This document shows, piece after piece, positions 1 to 9,640 of a stretch of DNA of 64,000 bases. The stretch lies in NCBI GenBank assembly GCA_917880885.1, contig OU862927.1, positions 42,559,571 to 42,623,570 of the forward strand, in the 5' to 3' direction. The position numbers and the translations under genes are program-made. How positions within the stretch are numbered: the first letter of the stretch is position 1; each line of letters opens with the position of its first letter. Origin of the DNA: Limnephilus marmoratus. Taxonomy: Eukaryota; Arthropoda; Insecta; Trichoptera; Limnephilidae. The notes under the pieces are model-generated. The model was not told where the DNA came from. It worked only from the letters and a program-made list of their open reading frames with translations, and made no database searches.

Positions 1-169
1 GTTTATGTATTACACTATTTAAAATAAAATATCTGTATAAATAATAAATAAAATTAATTAACGTTTCGGTATTAATTTAACATGTAAAGTTCTTAACTTG
101 ACGTCATTTTTTGGTGTACGAAAGCAAATGGGGCTACACACCGAGCGCTACGATCAAGTTGTTGGACAC

Positions 170-400
170 AGCTAAAATGGAGCATTTTTCTAACATACCT
201 TAGCTTAGCGGCGCAAGGCGCTAGGCTCAGCTTCACTCGGATTAATCATCCGAAAATGTTGGACACAACGGCTGTTAGTAATCGCTAGTCACCGGTTCAA
301 AATAACCGAGACAGGCAGTGGCGTCATAGCGGCGGAGGGGAACATCAAGTTCACTAAATCGTAGTACTTATACTATCCTGTGGCAAGTGCCTAAGCGAGC
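170..400. repeat. Dispersed repeat (family D), first copy
   Basis: This AT-poor stretch shares strings with three other places. The part around 270-325 (CTAGTCACCG, then AAAATAACCGAGACA, then GGCGTCAT) resembles 8380-8440 and 31560-31610. The part around 340-365 (GTTCACTAAATCGTAGTACTTATAC) resembles 52470-52495. I infer an old interspersed repeat of unknown class. No reading frame in it looks like a known protein, and the first 170 bases are AT-rich with nothing recognisable. Confidence 0.4.
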
Positions 401-532
401 TGCCGACAGAATTGGCGACTATACTTCCTGTTCTCAAAATCGGAACAAATGCAGAAACGACACTTTTAACCGCTCTACTGCAGAACTACTCAATCGCAAA
501 TCCGACTTTGTCCTTCGGGATCGTCTACACAA

Positions 533-583
533 CGTGTCCGGAAACTCGTAGTACAAGCGGGAAACTGGTGAATCTACATCACG
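533..583 (+). repeat. 51-bp repeat, inverted relative to 2004-2052
   Basis: About 50 bases here recur, reverse-complemented and with about four mismatches, at 2004-2052 inside the LINE reading frame. Both copies read PETR-x-TSGKLVNLHH when translated. The copy here probably comes from the same LINE family or from a unit shared by chimeric LINE copies. Confidence 0.5.
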
Positions 584-854
584 TAAAGAACCCAAAAAAC
601 TTATTTTTTCGATCTGAGCATTTCGATTTTAAAATATATATATATTTTTTTCTATTTTTCCATTTTTTCGGCCACTAAAGGGTTAAAAAAAATTTTGAGC
701 CCGGTTTACCCTTCGATGCATTTTATAAGACATTACACAGCTGAAATCAACCGCCTAGTGAATTTTTTTTTCAAATTTAACCAAAATAATTCCAACTTCG
801 AACCCGATTTACTCGAAAACGAAAGCTCAAATCAAAAAGCTATATCACAAATCG

Positions 855-938
855 ACTCCGAATGTTTTTTTTTTATTTTTTTTTTTTATTTATTTATTTT
901 TTATTTTTTTTTATTTCATATATTTTTTATTAGTAACA
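855..938. repeat. T-rich low-complexity tract
   Basis: A run of T with scattered A and C lies just beyond the 3' end of the minus-strand LINE at 941-2117. In LINE orientation it is an A-rich tract, so it may be the LINE tail or simple-sequence target DNA. Confidence 0.5.
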
Positions 939-940
939 GA

Positions 941-2117
941 TATTTGGGTTTTTTTTTGGCTACCACACTAGGCTAAGCCCGTGTTGTGGTAGTCGTACAT
1001 TTAATATTTTAACATTTCAAAAATATTAAGAAATACTAAAAACTAAAGAGAAAAAAAAAGACCATATTTTAAAGAAAAGTAAAAATGAAAATTCAAATTC
1101 AAATTTTGAAATACAAAAATTAATAATAAAAATTAAATGTTAAGAACTCAAGTGTTCTGTATAAATTAAAACATATAATTATATAAATCAAAATTAAAAA
1201 CATATATAAATTTAGTGAAAAACCAAGAGAAAAAAATAACAACATTTTAAAGTAAAATAGAAAAACAAATGGAAATTAAAATTTTGAAATGCAAAAATTA
1301 ATAATTAAAATGTAGTGTTAGAACTCATGAATTCTTTAAAGTGCGTTCGTCCCCTTCCAAAAATCCAATGTTGTACACGTGTTATAAAAAGAGAATTAGA
1401 ATTACTTGACTTTATGTCAGTACTCAGAGCATTATATATTTTAGGAGCGATGAACCAGAATTGTCGTTGAGCGAATGAGGTGTTAGTTTTTGGGACCACG
1501 CAACCCAGGTTTGATGAAAAGCGGGTGTGTGCTTGATGTTGTGGAGCAATTAGTAGATTATTTTTTCGTATATAACAAATGCTTGTTTTAGTAAATAGCT
1601 GTCGAATATCTAAGACCCTGATTTTTGCAAAGAGTTCATTTGACGGATGGGTAGGTTGACATTTAAATATAATTCTCAGAATTAGTTTTTGAACTAAAAT
1701 AATTGGTCTAATAATGGATTCAGCACAACCACCCCATCCCACTATACCGTATATTGCTATGGATTGGAAAAGGGCAAAGTATACGCTTCTTAGAGTCTGT
1801 AAATCTAAGATAGACCTAAGGGAGTAGAATATATGGCAGAGTTTACGAAGTTTTTTTACTGTGTCACCGATGTGAGCTTCCCAACGTAGTTGGTTGTCTA
1901 TGATTATTCCCAAATATTTAACTATTTTTGATGATTTGAGGGTCGAACACGTACAATTAATATTAGATGTGGTTTCCGGATTGTCTAAATTGAGTGGACA
2001 CGAGTGATGTAGATTTACCAGTTTACCGCTTGTACGACGAGTTTCCGGACACCGTGTATAATTCAACATATTAACATGTTCTATTTTTAAATACCTAAGT
2101 AAACTATTGTATTTCAA
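941..2117 (-). pseudogene. CR1-like LINE, 3' end (C-terminal reverse transcriptase and 3' UTR)
   Basis: The open part (1305-2117, 270 residues) looks like the C-terminal third of a non-LTR retrotransposon polymerase. KYLGIIIDNQLRWEAHI marks the segment after the catalytic core, followed by the thumb/connection region (LRSVYFALFQSIAIYGIVGWGG) and a tail rich in QxxFWFIAPKIYN. The catalytic YxDD box and the endonuclease are missing, so this is a 5'-truncated copy. The AT-rich 3' UTR ends near 941 with a stem-loop at 960-992 (CTACCACA pairing with TGTGGTAG), a kind of structure some LINE reverse transcriptases recognise. The first residues (2000-2117) may be foreign, because they include the 51-bp repeat shared with 533-583. 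It is not expected to be functional. Confidence 0.75.
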
Positions 2118-3593
2118 TAAGAGAATTAGTAATTAATAACATTCTCTAATAATAATATTTTCTATACTCCTGCCGCTTAAAATGAATTTTCTCCTCATCT
2201 ACTTTATTACTGAATATAATCAGCCCCCACACCATATTATCGCCGCGGCACAACTTCAGGAAATGTATATATTTATTAATTATCATCATCAAAGGGAAGC
2301 TAGTGGGGCAATTAATGAATTCAGTAATTAGAGGAGAAATGAGCCAAAGGGAAACTTTAGTACTGAACTCAGCAAAAGATTTAAGCTTTGAAATTCTTGA
2401 AAAGGTTCTCAAATTGAGTGGTAGTGTTTTTAATTGAATAAATTTGAAATGAATTTCGAAGTGGAAGATATACTCTCAGTAGGATAGACTGATAGACTGT
2501 CGGAATACTTTTCAAAATATGAACGGCGCACGTCTTCAGTTAAGAAAGTAGATTTTTTCTTGTTTCATCAATTATTATATTTACAGAATTTTTGGATGAA
2601 CTTATAAACTGGCCTGATTTGTGGTATGTGATAATAGGTCTCATTTTTAACGCTCTCGTTTTTGTACGTTAGTTTACTTTTGGTATAAATGGTGAAAACT
2701 AATTACCGTTTACACTAAAGATCAAGAAAGAACGCCCTTGTTCCAGCTCTAGCTCTATGCTCGTTTGGCCTAAATCCATCTTAACATGATAAATGTGCCA
2801 AAATTATTGAAGACTTTTGCAGCTCTCAGAACAAAGCTATTCGTCTTAGTATTATGAGTATAAGTAATAAAAAACGAATGTGCTTTAGACCACACGACTG
2901 AAGTAAGACTTCACTAACTTATATCTCCCTCTCAACTTCCGTTCCCCTCGCCCGACCCTTCGCCTCGCCCGATCACACTTTTCGTAACGCTCTTGTCACG
3001 CATTCACCAGCTTACTCCCCAAGTCAAGCGTGCGAAAAGAAGTTTTACTTCAATAATGTATTGCGCTTTAGAGACACAAGACATGGCTAATTTTCTCTAT
3101 ATTGGTGTAGATTTGAAAAAGATCATTAATATATTAGGTACTTTACATTATGGGCAATAGAAACCAGGCGAATAATATAACGATTCCTAAAAACAAATTC
3201 TGTTTTTTTATTGAGTTGTTAAATATCTGTCTTGAATTTGATGAATTTAGTTGTCCTAGATTACTCCGCAGAAAACAAACAATAATAATTTGACAGGATT
3301 AGCGAAATTGAATTCCATTAGCATACAACAAACATGCTCCCCGTCGTCACGTGTTTATTGACAGTAGTTGGGGAATGTAAACATTATCATCCGTATAAGA
3401 TGCTGTGTCTACACATTTGCATATTGGAATAATCGTGGGAGCAATGCGAGATGTTGTTTTGGGGGATTAATAATGGAGCACAAAAAGGACCGAGGTCTCT
3501 GAAGATTTAGGCAAACATCTTGTTATTATTCTATGTAGATGATACTAGTTTTAGTAATCACAGACCGACGTCAAATGAGAAAAAATAAAGCAT
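2118..3593. other. No gene seen
   Basis: This is AT-rich sequence with short open frames only (for example 2146-2412, minus), none resembling a known family. It contains no strong inverted or tandem repeat that I could see. The C-rich part at 2930-3010 loosely resembles the spacer of the foldback at 6321-6653. Confidence 0.5.
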
Positions 3594-3597
3594 TTAA

Positions 3598-4263
3598 CCC
3601 GTCTAATCACAGGAGACCCAAGTTGTCCCAAAACATCATATGCCGTTATAATAACAGGAGACCCAGATTGTCCCAGAGCGACAGTGCATTATTAAAAGTT
3701 AGATATCTCTCTTCCTATCATGCGAATATTTGTGATTTCTTTTATGTTAGAAACGGAATAAAATAATGCTTCTCATTGTCTTAAAATTATATGAGCTAGG
3801 TTTTTCAGATACTTTACAAACCCGATCAAAAGTGACAGTTTAATTTTTCGCCAATTTGTGACGTATCACACATTTAATTTTAAAATAAAATTGTATGAAA
3901 GTGATAAAAAGTGAGGTGACAGTTTTATTAAAAATTTTATTTAGAAAAGGAGTCTGTATTTTAAATTTTAAGTTTATTCTATTTTAATTACTTTAATTCG
4001 AATATTCGCAGGTATGCATTTTTTAGCCAATTTAAATTTCCAATATTAAAATTTTAATACTTAGAAACAAAAATATTAATTTCTAATAAACACACCGGAA
4101 AGATTATTTTGTCTAGATTTTAGAACAATTTTTGTTTTTGCAATAGCGTTAAAAAAACCAATAAATAGGAACATTTAAAATGCATGGGAAGAACCAGGAA
4201 TTTTGCGCACAAACCTTGATAGGCAAAATTTGACAGAAAATTATTTTCTCATTATTCGAAGGG
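3598..4263. mobile_element. piggyBac-type MITE, copy 1 (666 bp)
   Basis: The element is flanked by TTAA on both sides (3594-3597 and 4264-4267), the hallmark of piggyBac insertion. Its ends are imperfect inverted repeats: CCCGTCTAAT on the left and CCCTTCGAAT (reverse complement) on the right. The body matches a second, shorter copy at 14997-15417 over most of its length, which confirms the boundaries independently. It codes for nothing recognisable, so it must have been moved by a transposase made elsewhere. An internal duplication near 3606-3675 repeats the ACAGGAGACCCA-type string. Confidence 0.8.
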
Positions 4264-4267
4264 TTAA

Positions 4268-4825
4268 TATTAAATATCAATAGTATTAGATTAGAGCAAA
4301 ATAAGACTGGGTGGTTGGTTCCTTTGGGTTGATAGGTTACATATTATCATAATGCATATACATACATTATATACACAAATAAGTATAAAACAATACCTAA
4401 TCTATATCGTATTAAATAATAATATTATAAAGGCGAAAGTTTGTACGGATGCATGTTTGTTACTCTTTCACACAAAAACTATTGAATGGACTTTAAAAAT
4501 TCTTTCACTAACAGAAAGGTACATTATTTGCGAGTAATATAGGTTGTATATATTGGTAAACAAAATCGAGTTATTGCAAACGTCAGAAGAAAAGCAAAAC
4601 AAACGGTTGCCGCGGAAACGATGTTGGCGTCGTAGTTCATATCTATCTCTAAAAATGAATCGCCGAAATGTGTGTGGGCGCATACCTTCCGAACGATTGC
4701 ACCAAATTGGATAGTTTTTTTTTTGTTAAAAACTACTGGTGAGTTCTGGCATTATGAAATTAGTATTTAAAAAATTGCAATAGGTGGCAGGCGAGCAGTT
4801 TGAAAACTGAATGTAACGGGAATTA
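4268..4825. other. No gene seen
   Basis: AT-rich sequence with two overlapping short open frames on opposite strands (4352-4537 and 4468-4683). Neither has recognisable domains and both look like chance frames. Confidence 0.5.
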
Positions 4826-4920
4826 ATGAGGGTGGGGGATCGGGATGGGCGAAGGAGGGCGATTGGGGGAGGAGGGGGGAGTGGGGGAGGAGGGGGGAGG
4901 AGGCGGAGTGGGAACCACCT
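4826..4920 (+). repeat. G-rich tract with possible G-quadruplex
   Basis: About 90 bases made of GGGGGAGGAGGG-type runs with many separate G blocks of three or more, so a G-quadruplex is possible on the plus strand. It lies just left of a minisatellite. Translating it gives only Gly/Arg-rich low-complexity peptide. Confidence 0.6.
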
Positions 4921-5049
4921 TCCCGCGAAGTCGTTGGAAAAAGCTATTATATATGAAGAAGAATGTCTGAGGCGGTGGTGTGGCTTTTTTATACAAATCT
5001 ACATTTTTATTACGAGATTGATGAAATTTTGCACACTTGACTTTTAAAA

Positions 5050-5625
5050 CATAAGGAAAGTGACTGACTACAAAAAATTTCTAAAAAAAGACCTCCCCTT
5101 TTTCTTCAATCTTTAACGCATATTGAAGGTGACTGTCTATAAGGGATTTCTAAAAAAACACATTGAAGGTGACTGTCTATAAGAGATTTCTAAAAAAAAA
5201 CACATTGAAGGTGACTGTCTAGAAGAGGTTTCTAAAAATAAACATATTTGTGAGTTATTGGAAACATTTCTACCAATTTTCTATTCTTTTATAATTTTAC
5301 TTAAATATGTTTACACTTACTAGACTTCATTTCAAAATAACTATCCTCCATTGGTCACCATGATACAGACAGCTCTCTAGTATAGTGATCTAATGTATTA
5401 ATTATGTAACATGTACTTATAAATAAATAATTAAATTTAAGGTGACTATCAAGATATTTCTAAAACAACATAATAAAGGTGACCGTCTATAAGAGATTTC
5501 TTAAAAAAAATTATGGTGACTGTCTATAAAAGCTTTCTAAAAAACAACCCCTCCCCTTTTTCTTTTATCTTTAAAACATATTGAATTATTGAAGGTGACT
5601 GTCTATAAGAGATTTCACTGGCAAC
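5050..5625 (+). repeat. Minisatellite, about 40-bp degenerate unit
   Basis: At least eight copies of a unit containing GGTGACTGTCTATAAGAG followed by ATTTCTAAAAAA and often CACATTGA. The clearest copies start near 5123, 5163, 5205, 5476, 5514 and 5593. A non-repeat insert at about 5245-5435 divides the array. No coding potential. Confidence 0.85.
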
Positions 5626-5869
5626 GCCAGTGTCTTTAGTTAGAGTAGTAAGGAAATGTAAATATTATGTAAATACCATGTATTGTAATATTTTTTTTAT
5701 TGATGATTAATACATTGTAAAATACTTTATTTACAGTTCTCCTTAATAGGGATTGAGGGGGAACAGTATGTAGTTGTGTTGCGTTCCATAGCTTACACGT
5801 TTTTCATTTATTTAATTTTTAAACTACTTCGAAAAGGAGGAGGTTCTTAATTCGACTGCATTTTTTTAT

Positions 5870-6180
5870 GTTTGTTACCTCAGAAATTTCGATTGGGTGA
5901 ACCGATATTGATGATTCTTTTTTTATTTGAAAGCTGGTGCTTCCCGTGTGGTTCCATTTTAATTTGGTCCAGTTCTGACAATGGTTTCCACGAGAAAATC
6001 ATATAAGTCTTAAATTTGCATCAAGTATGTGCGCGACAAATGGACGAATAACTCAATATCACGCCAACCGATTTCGATGATTTTTTTTTTATTGGAAAGG
6101 ATGTACTTCAAGGGTAGTTTGATGAGAGTTTGGTTAGGTTCTGATTATGGGATCCATGACAAAGTAGCGGAACTATCCAA
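5870..6180. repeat. Two diverged copies of a dispersed repeat
   Basis: Two stretches (about 5880-5995 and 6050-6175) share an order of short motifs: an (A)ACCGAT-x-TTGATGAT type string, a poly-T run, GGTTAGGTTCTGA or GGTCCAGTTCTGA, then ATGG and CCATGA or CCACGA. I read them as an internal duplication in an old interspersed element whose class I cannot assign. Confidence 0.45.
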
Positions 6181-6320
6181 TTCTTAAGAGCAAATTAACT
6201 ATACTCGGCTGAATCTTAATCGAATTAGTTAGTGTACTTCAGATTCACTAAAAATCAAAAAATAAACAAAAATTTTAACAAAACAAAAAAACGACTTAAA
6301 AAAATGCACTAAAAAGTAAA

Positions 6321-6653
6321 AAAATAATTTCGTATTGTTATACAACTTAATAATCAACTTACTTTTTCTACTCATCAATATGTAGGTACGATTGTTATTT
6401 TTGGAGTCGGTGTCAGCCAAGGTACCCGGCCCGGCGTGTTCACTTGACAGCTCCCCTCCCGCCGCTCCCCGCTTTCGCCTCTCACATCGTCAAGTCACGC
6501 GTGCGACACAAGCACATCTCACCTATAACTATGTATGTAGTTATAAACCTACCTTGGCTGACACCGACACCAAAAATAACAATCGTACCTACATATTGAT
6601 GGGTAGAAAAAGTAAGTTGATTATTAAGTTGTATAATAATACGAAATTATTTT
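6321..6653. mobile_element. Foldback element with 100-bp arms
   Basis: The arms 6321-6425 and 6550-6653 are near-perfect reverse complements with only a few differences, for example CTACTCATC against GATGGGTAG. The spacer (about 125 bp) is GC-rich, beginning TACCCGGCCCGGCG. The transcript would fold into a very long hairpin. No clear target duplication was found, and the spacer looks unlike the AT-rich arms. It could be a foldback MITE or an inverted duplication. Confidence 0.8.
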
Positions 6654-7307
6654 ATACCAAACCAAAATAATTTTATTGCATGAATACTTACACGAACATA
6701 TTTCGATTTATTTACAATTTCAGATATTATTGTTTATAATATGCATCATTGTACTAGTATTTTGCATTGCTATTAATTAGTATCAATATTGTACGTGTAG
6801 TGAACAATGATCATCTCTTTTTCCCGAAAATGTAACTCTACGACATAAATAGATTTTCCCGTTAATTTATTTTTTAATGTTAACTAAGCCGAAACAGCTC
6901 CAACAATTTCGCTAACGATTGTGAGAGGAAATGCCTTCATTAGTTTTGCAAATGGAGTTGCGTTAGTTTGAACAGTTCATTAGCAAAAAGAGATAAATAA
7001 GAAAAATCAAAGGTCATTAGGAGAGTTACTAAATGCTAAACAAATTTACAAAGTACTACGTGAAAGAGTACCCGACAATTAAAATAGATGTTTTATTTAA
7101 GAAATACATCATTTTTCACTTTTAGAAAATAATATTATTATTTAAAATATAACTATAAAAACACATATTGAATATTTACTTTGTCCTCCTCACTAAGAGA
7201 TCCTATGCTAAGGTTTTCACCGACTTCAATGTCTCAGCATCAGGGTTTAAGTGGGGTATGTTCAGTAACTTCTACGAAGTTTTTTTAAGTCAATTCTCTT
7301 TCTTTTT

Positions 7308-7521
7308 CGTTATTTGTTTTTGGGGTGTTATGCCGTGTTGCGCTATCTCCTTCTTCAGCCGACGTTTCGGACATCGTTGCAGTGTCCATCATCAGGGCAG
7401 ATCCGGCAGATCCGGTAGATGTGTGCCGGATCTGCCCTGATGGATACTGCAACGATATCCGAAACGTTGGCTAAAGAAGGAGATAGCGCAACACGGCATA
7501 ACACCCCAAAAACAAATAACG
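7308..7521. mobile_element. Foldback family B, copy 1 (complete palindrome)
   Basis: The arms run from CGTTATTTG at 7308 and CAAATAACG ending at 7521 inward to about 7407 and 7424, roughly 100 bp each. Other copies lie at 27046-27232 (complete), 8252-8328 (partial) and 57870-57966 (one arm), so this is a dispersed family. Each arm carries a hammerhead-like core, best preserved in the left arm read on the minus strand. I infer a Penelope-like terminal repeat or a related non-coding retroelement, without a reverse transcriptase here. Confidence 0.75.
7354..7402 (-). ncRNA. Hammerhead-ribozyme-like motif (family B)
   Basis: Read on the minus strand, CTGATGA (7389-7395) is followed by a hairpin with a GGAC/GTCC stem and then GAAAC (7364-7368). 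GAAAC runs directly into GTC, giving a palindromic stem III (ACGU) and a plausible GUC cleavage triplet. The next bases GGC pair with the GCC before CTGATGA, then a U-U mismatch, then further pairs, which would form helix I. All core elements of a type I hammerhead are present. Activity is untested, and the loopless stem III would require a dimer. Confidence 0.5.
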
Positions 7522-8009
7522 AAAATGCTTCTGGCCGTGAAAATCTTAAAACGTATCCAATTTTCTTTTGATTATTCCTTATGCTAAGATTTGGCGGAAT
7601 GTGTATAATGTTGTGTTATTAATTTGTTTGTTTCTGAGCCAGAGATTTTTTTATAACTGTGAAATTAAAATTCATATTTTCTTTGTCAAAAAGTGGTATA
7701 TTACGCTTGGTATATTTAGTTTGTCTATTTTTTGCTTTGGTTTTACAAGTGTAGGTATTTTCACAGTATAATAAATTGACCTAAAATTACTGCCTCAACA
7801 CAGGCCAGCCTAGTGAGACAAGTTACGAGAAACCTAAATTTATAATTATAAATCTCTATTCTTTAAGTACCTACTGTATTATGTATTTAGTTTTCTGTTT
7901 TTAACTTTTGTACGTAAGCAACTTTTGAACTGTACCTACTTTTACTGTACTTATGATGTACTTTTTGTTTTTGTAGTTATAAATCTTAAATTTTTATAAA
8001 GTGTAAGAA

Positions 8010-8246
8010 TTTAGTCGGTTCGGTGCCATAGGGTCTAAGTTATGACCGATCGAAAGAGTTACAAAGCGCCCATAGAACTATAAAGACTTTTAAAATTCTT
8101 CTTTTTGGAAGATTTTTTGATTGATTCGTATACAAACCGTAATTCTTAGTAAGAATCCAAAATTTCAGTCGGTTCGGTGCCATAAGGTCAAAGTTATGTC
8201 CGATTTGAAAGTGTAACAAAGCGCTTATAGAACTATGATGACTTTT
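8010..8246 (+). repeat. Direct repeat pair, about 80 bp
   Basis: 8010-8092 and 8155-8240 share TTTAGTCGGTTCGGTGCCATA followed by GGTC-x-AAGTTATG and ACAAAGCGC. The two copies are diverged by roughly a tenth. They belong to an interspersed repeat that I cannot classify. Confidence 0.65.
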
Positions 8247-8251
8247 TTTGA

Positions 8252-8328
8252 TATTTGTTTTTGGGGTGTTATGCCGTGTTGCGCTACCTCCTTCTTTCAG
8301 GGCAGATCCGGCAGATCCGGTAGATGTA
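8252..8328 (+). repeat. Foldback family B, partial copy
   Basis: This matches the outer left arm of the element at 7308-7521 (TTTTTGGGGTGTTATGCCGT onward), then jumps to the apex sequence (AGGGCAGATCCGGCAG). The hammerhead-like core that should lie between is deleted. Confidence 0.75.
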
Positions 8329-9033
8329 TAATTTTTAGTCGTGAAGTGTGTGCTTATTTACTTCGAAGCGATACCGTATCGCCAGCACCACTAACTTTCA
8401 CCAGTACAAAATAATCGTAACAAGTAGTGGCGTGGCTTTTGATCTTTTTTAAGATAATGAACCGGAATGTTTTTGTCTTAGATATTTTGTATACTTTCAA
8501 TGTCGAACTGTAAAAATGTTTGTAGTTGACACCCTTCTGGAGACTTTCTCTGTATTTATAAATATTTATAATCTCTCTTTATGAAAATGGTCTTTACAAT
8601 CCATTTCTGAGTCATATTTAGTTATTTTATATGACTTTATGCTATTAAGCCTCGTCCAACCATTCCACATTCCAACTTCGAGTGGCATAAAGCAAAATAT
8701 ACTCTCTTTAGGTCCTTAGTTTAACCCTCCGCCCGTCGCGCCTTGTTTTAACGCGAGGTGTCACTTAGGACCCCAAAAATAAATGTGATTAAATTGTTGT
8801 TATAGCATACATTTTGGGTGTTATTTTAACTTATTATAGTCAGGTGATAATTGCAATAAAAAGAAATAAATAAATATTACTTTTTTTTAATGCAAAAGCT
8901 TAAAAATCAACAAGGAACATTTTTTTATAATTTTTATTCATACTTTTTAATAGAAAACTTAAAGAAAAATCCAACCAATTTCTACCAAACTTATAACTAT
9001 TTGAGATTGACGCAGACTTATTATTATCACAAC
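8329..9033. repeat. Mostly unassigned; second copy of dispersed repeat D
   Basis: Around 8380-8440 the bases TCACCAGTACAAAATAATCG followed by TAGTGGCGT match the repeat at 170-400. At 8717 a TTAACCCTCCGCCCG string resembles a piggyBac-type end, but no partner end was found. No gene is apparent. Confidence 0.35.
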
Positions 9034-9101
9034 AAAAAATCAACAAAATACAATGAAATAAGATATAAACTTGATTTTTCATTGTATTTTGTTGATTTTT
9101 T
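9034..9101. repeat. Perfect 25-bp hairpin
   Basis: 9034-9058 and 9077-9101 are exact reverse complements (core AAATCAACAAAATACAATG) separated by 18 bases. The hairpin is AT-rich, and its function and origin are unknown. Confidence 0.85.
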
Positions 9102-9329
9102 TGAGCACCACGCCGAAAAAAGCCTGTATCTTACATCGCCCTTGCGCAGACTGGCGTCAAGTATACATAGTCCCTTTTAGGAAGCTACCTAAAGTAAGGA
9201 ATCAGTGGGAACATTTGAAAAGTACATAATTAGCATTTCTGTAAAACCTGGACTTTTAAATCCCACTGTAAGGAAACCGAAGAGTAAAAGTTTTCTTTTT
9301 TTTATCAATCTTTTTTAAAGCGGGTATTA

Positions 9330-9640
9330 ATCCATCACGCCATTAATTTACAGGGGCAATTGGCGGAGAAGACAGAATTCTATCTTGAAATGCACTATTT
9401 GCTTCGTTCACATTCATAATGTGTCTCATACACTGTCTTCTGTTTGTCTTGTTTTGGTCCGTCATAGGGATTTGATTCATTTGATCATGTTGTTTTCCGC
9501 AGGCATTCTCAAACTCTTTTACCATTTTCTTACCCCGTTCGTGCAATCTATATGTTCAAACCATCTAAGTCCTTTTCGTATTTTTTAACATTACGCATAC
9601 GTGTCTTGCACCCTTTCTCGATCTTCGATGGTTATCTCAG
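9330..9640 (-). pseudogene. RTE-like LINE, 3' end fragment
   Basis: The minus-strand peptide ending IMNVNEANSAFQDRILSSPP matches the family seen better at 55777-56396, where the equivalent reads CINVNEARSVCQNRVVWRS. It ends GGCGTGATGG followed by ATTAAT, the same tail type as the other copies. Frame breaks occur upstream, near 9550-9600. Only the extreme C-terminus of the polymerase remains. Confidence 0.65.

Noticed and set aside
660..690. AAGGGTTAA as the right end of a piggyBac-type MITE
   Set aside because: No left end with matching inverted sequence was found upstream.
8717..8770. piggyBac-type end (TTAACCCTCCGCCCG)
   Set aside because: No matching right end with TTAA was found nearby.
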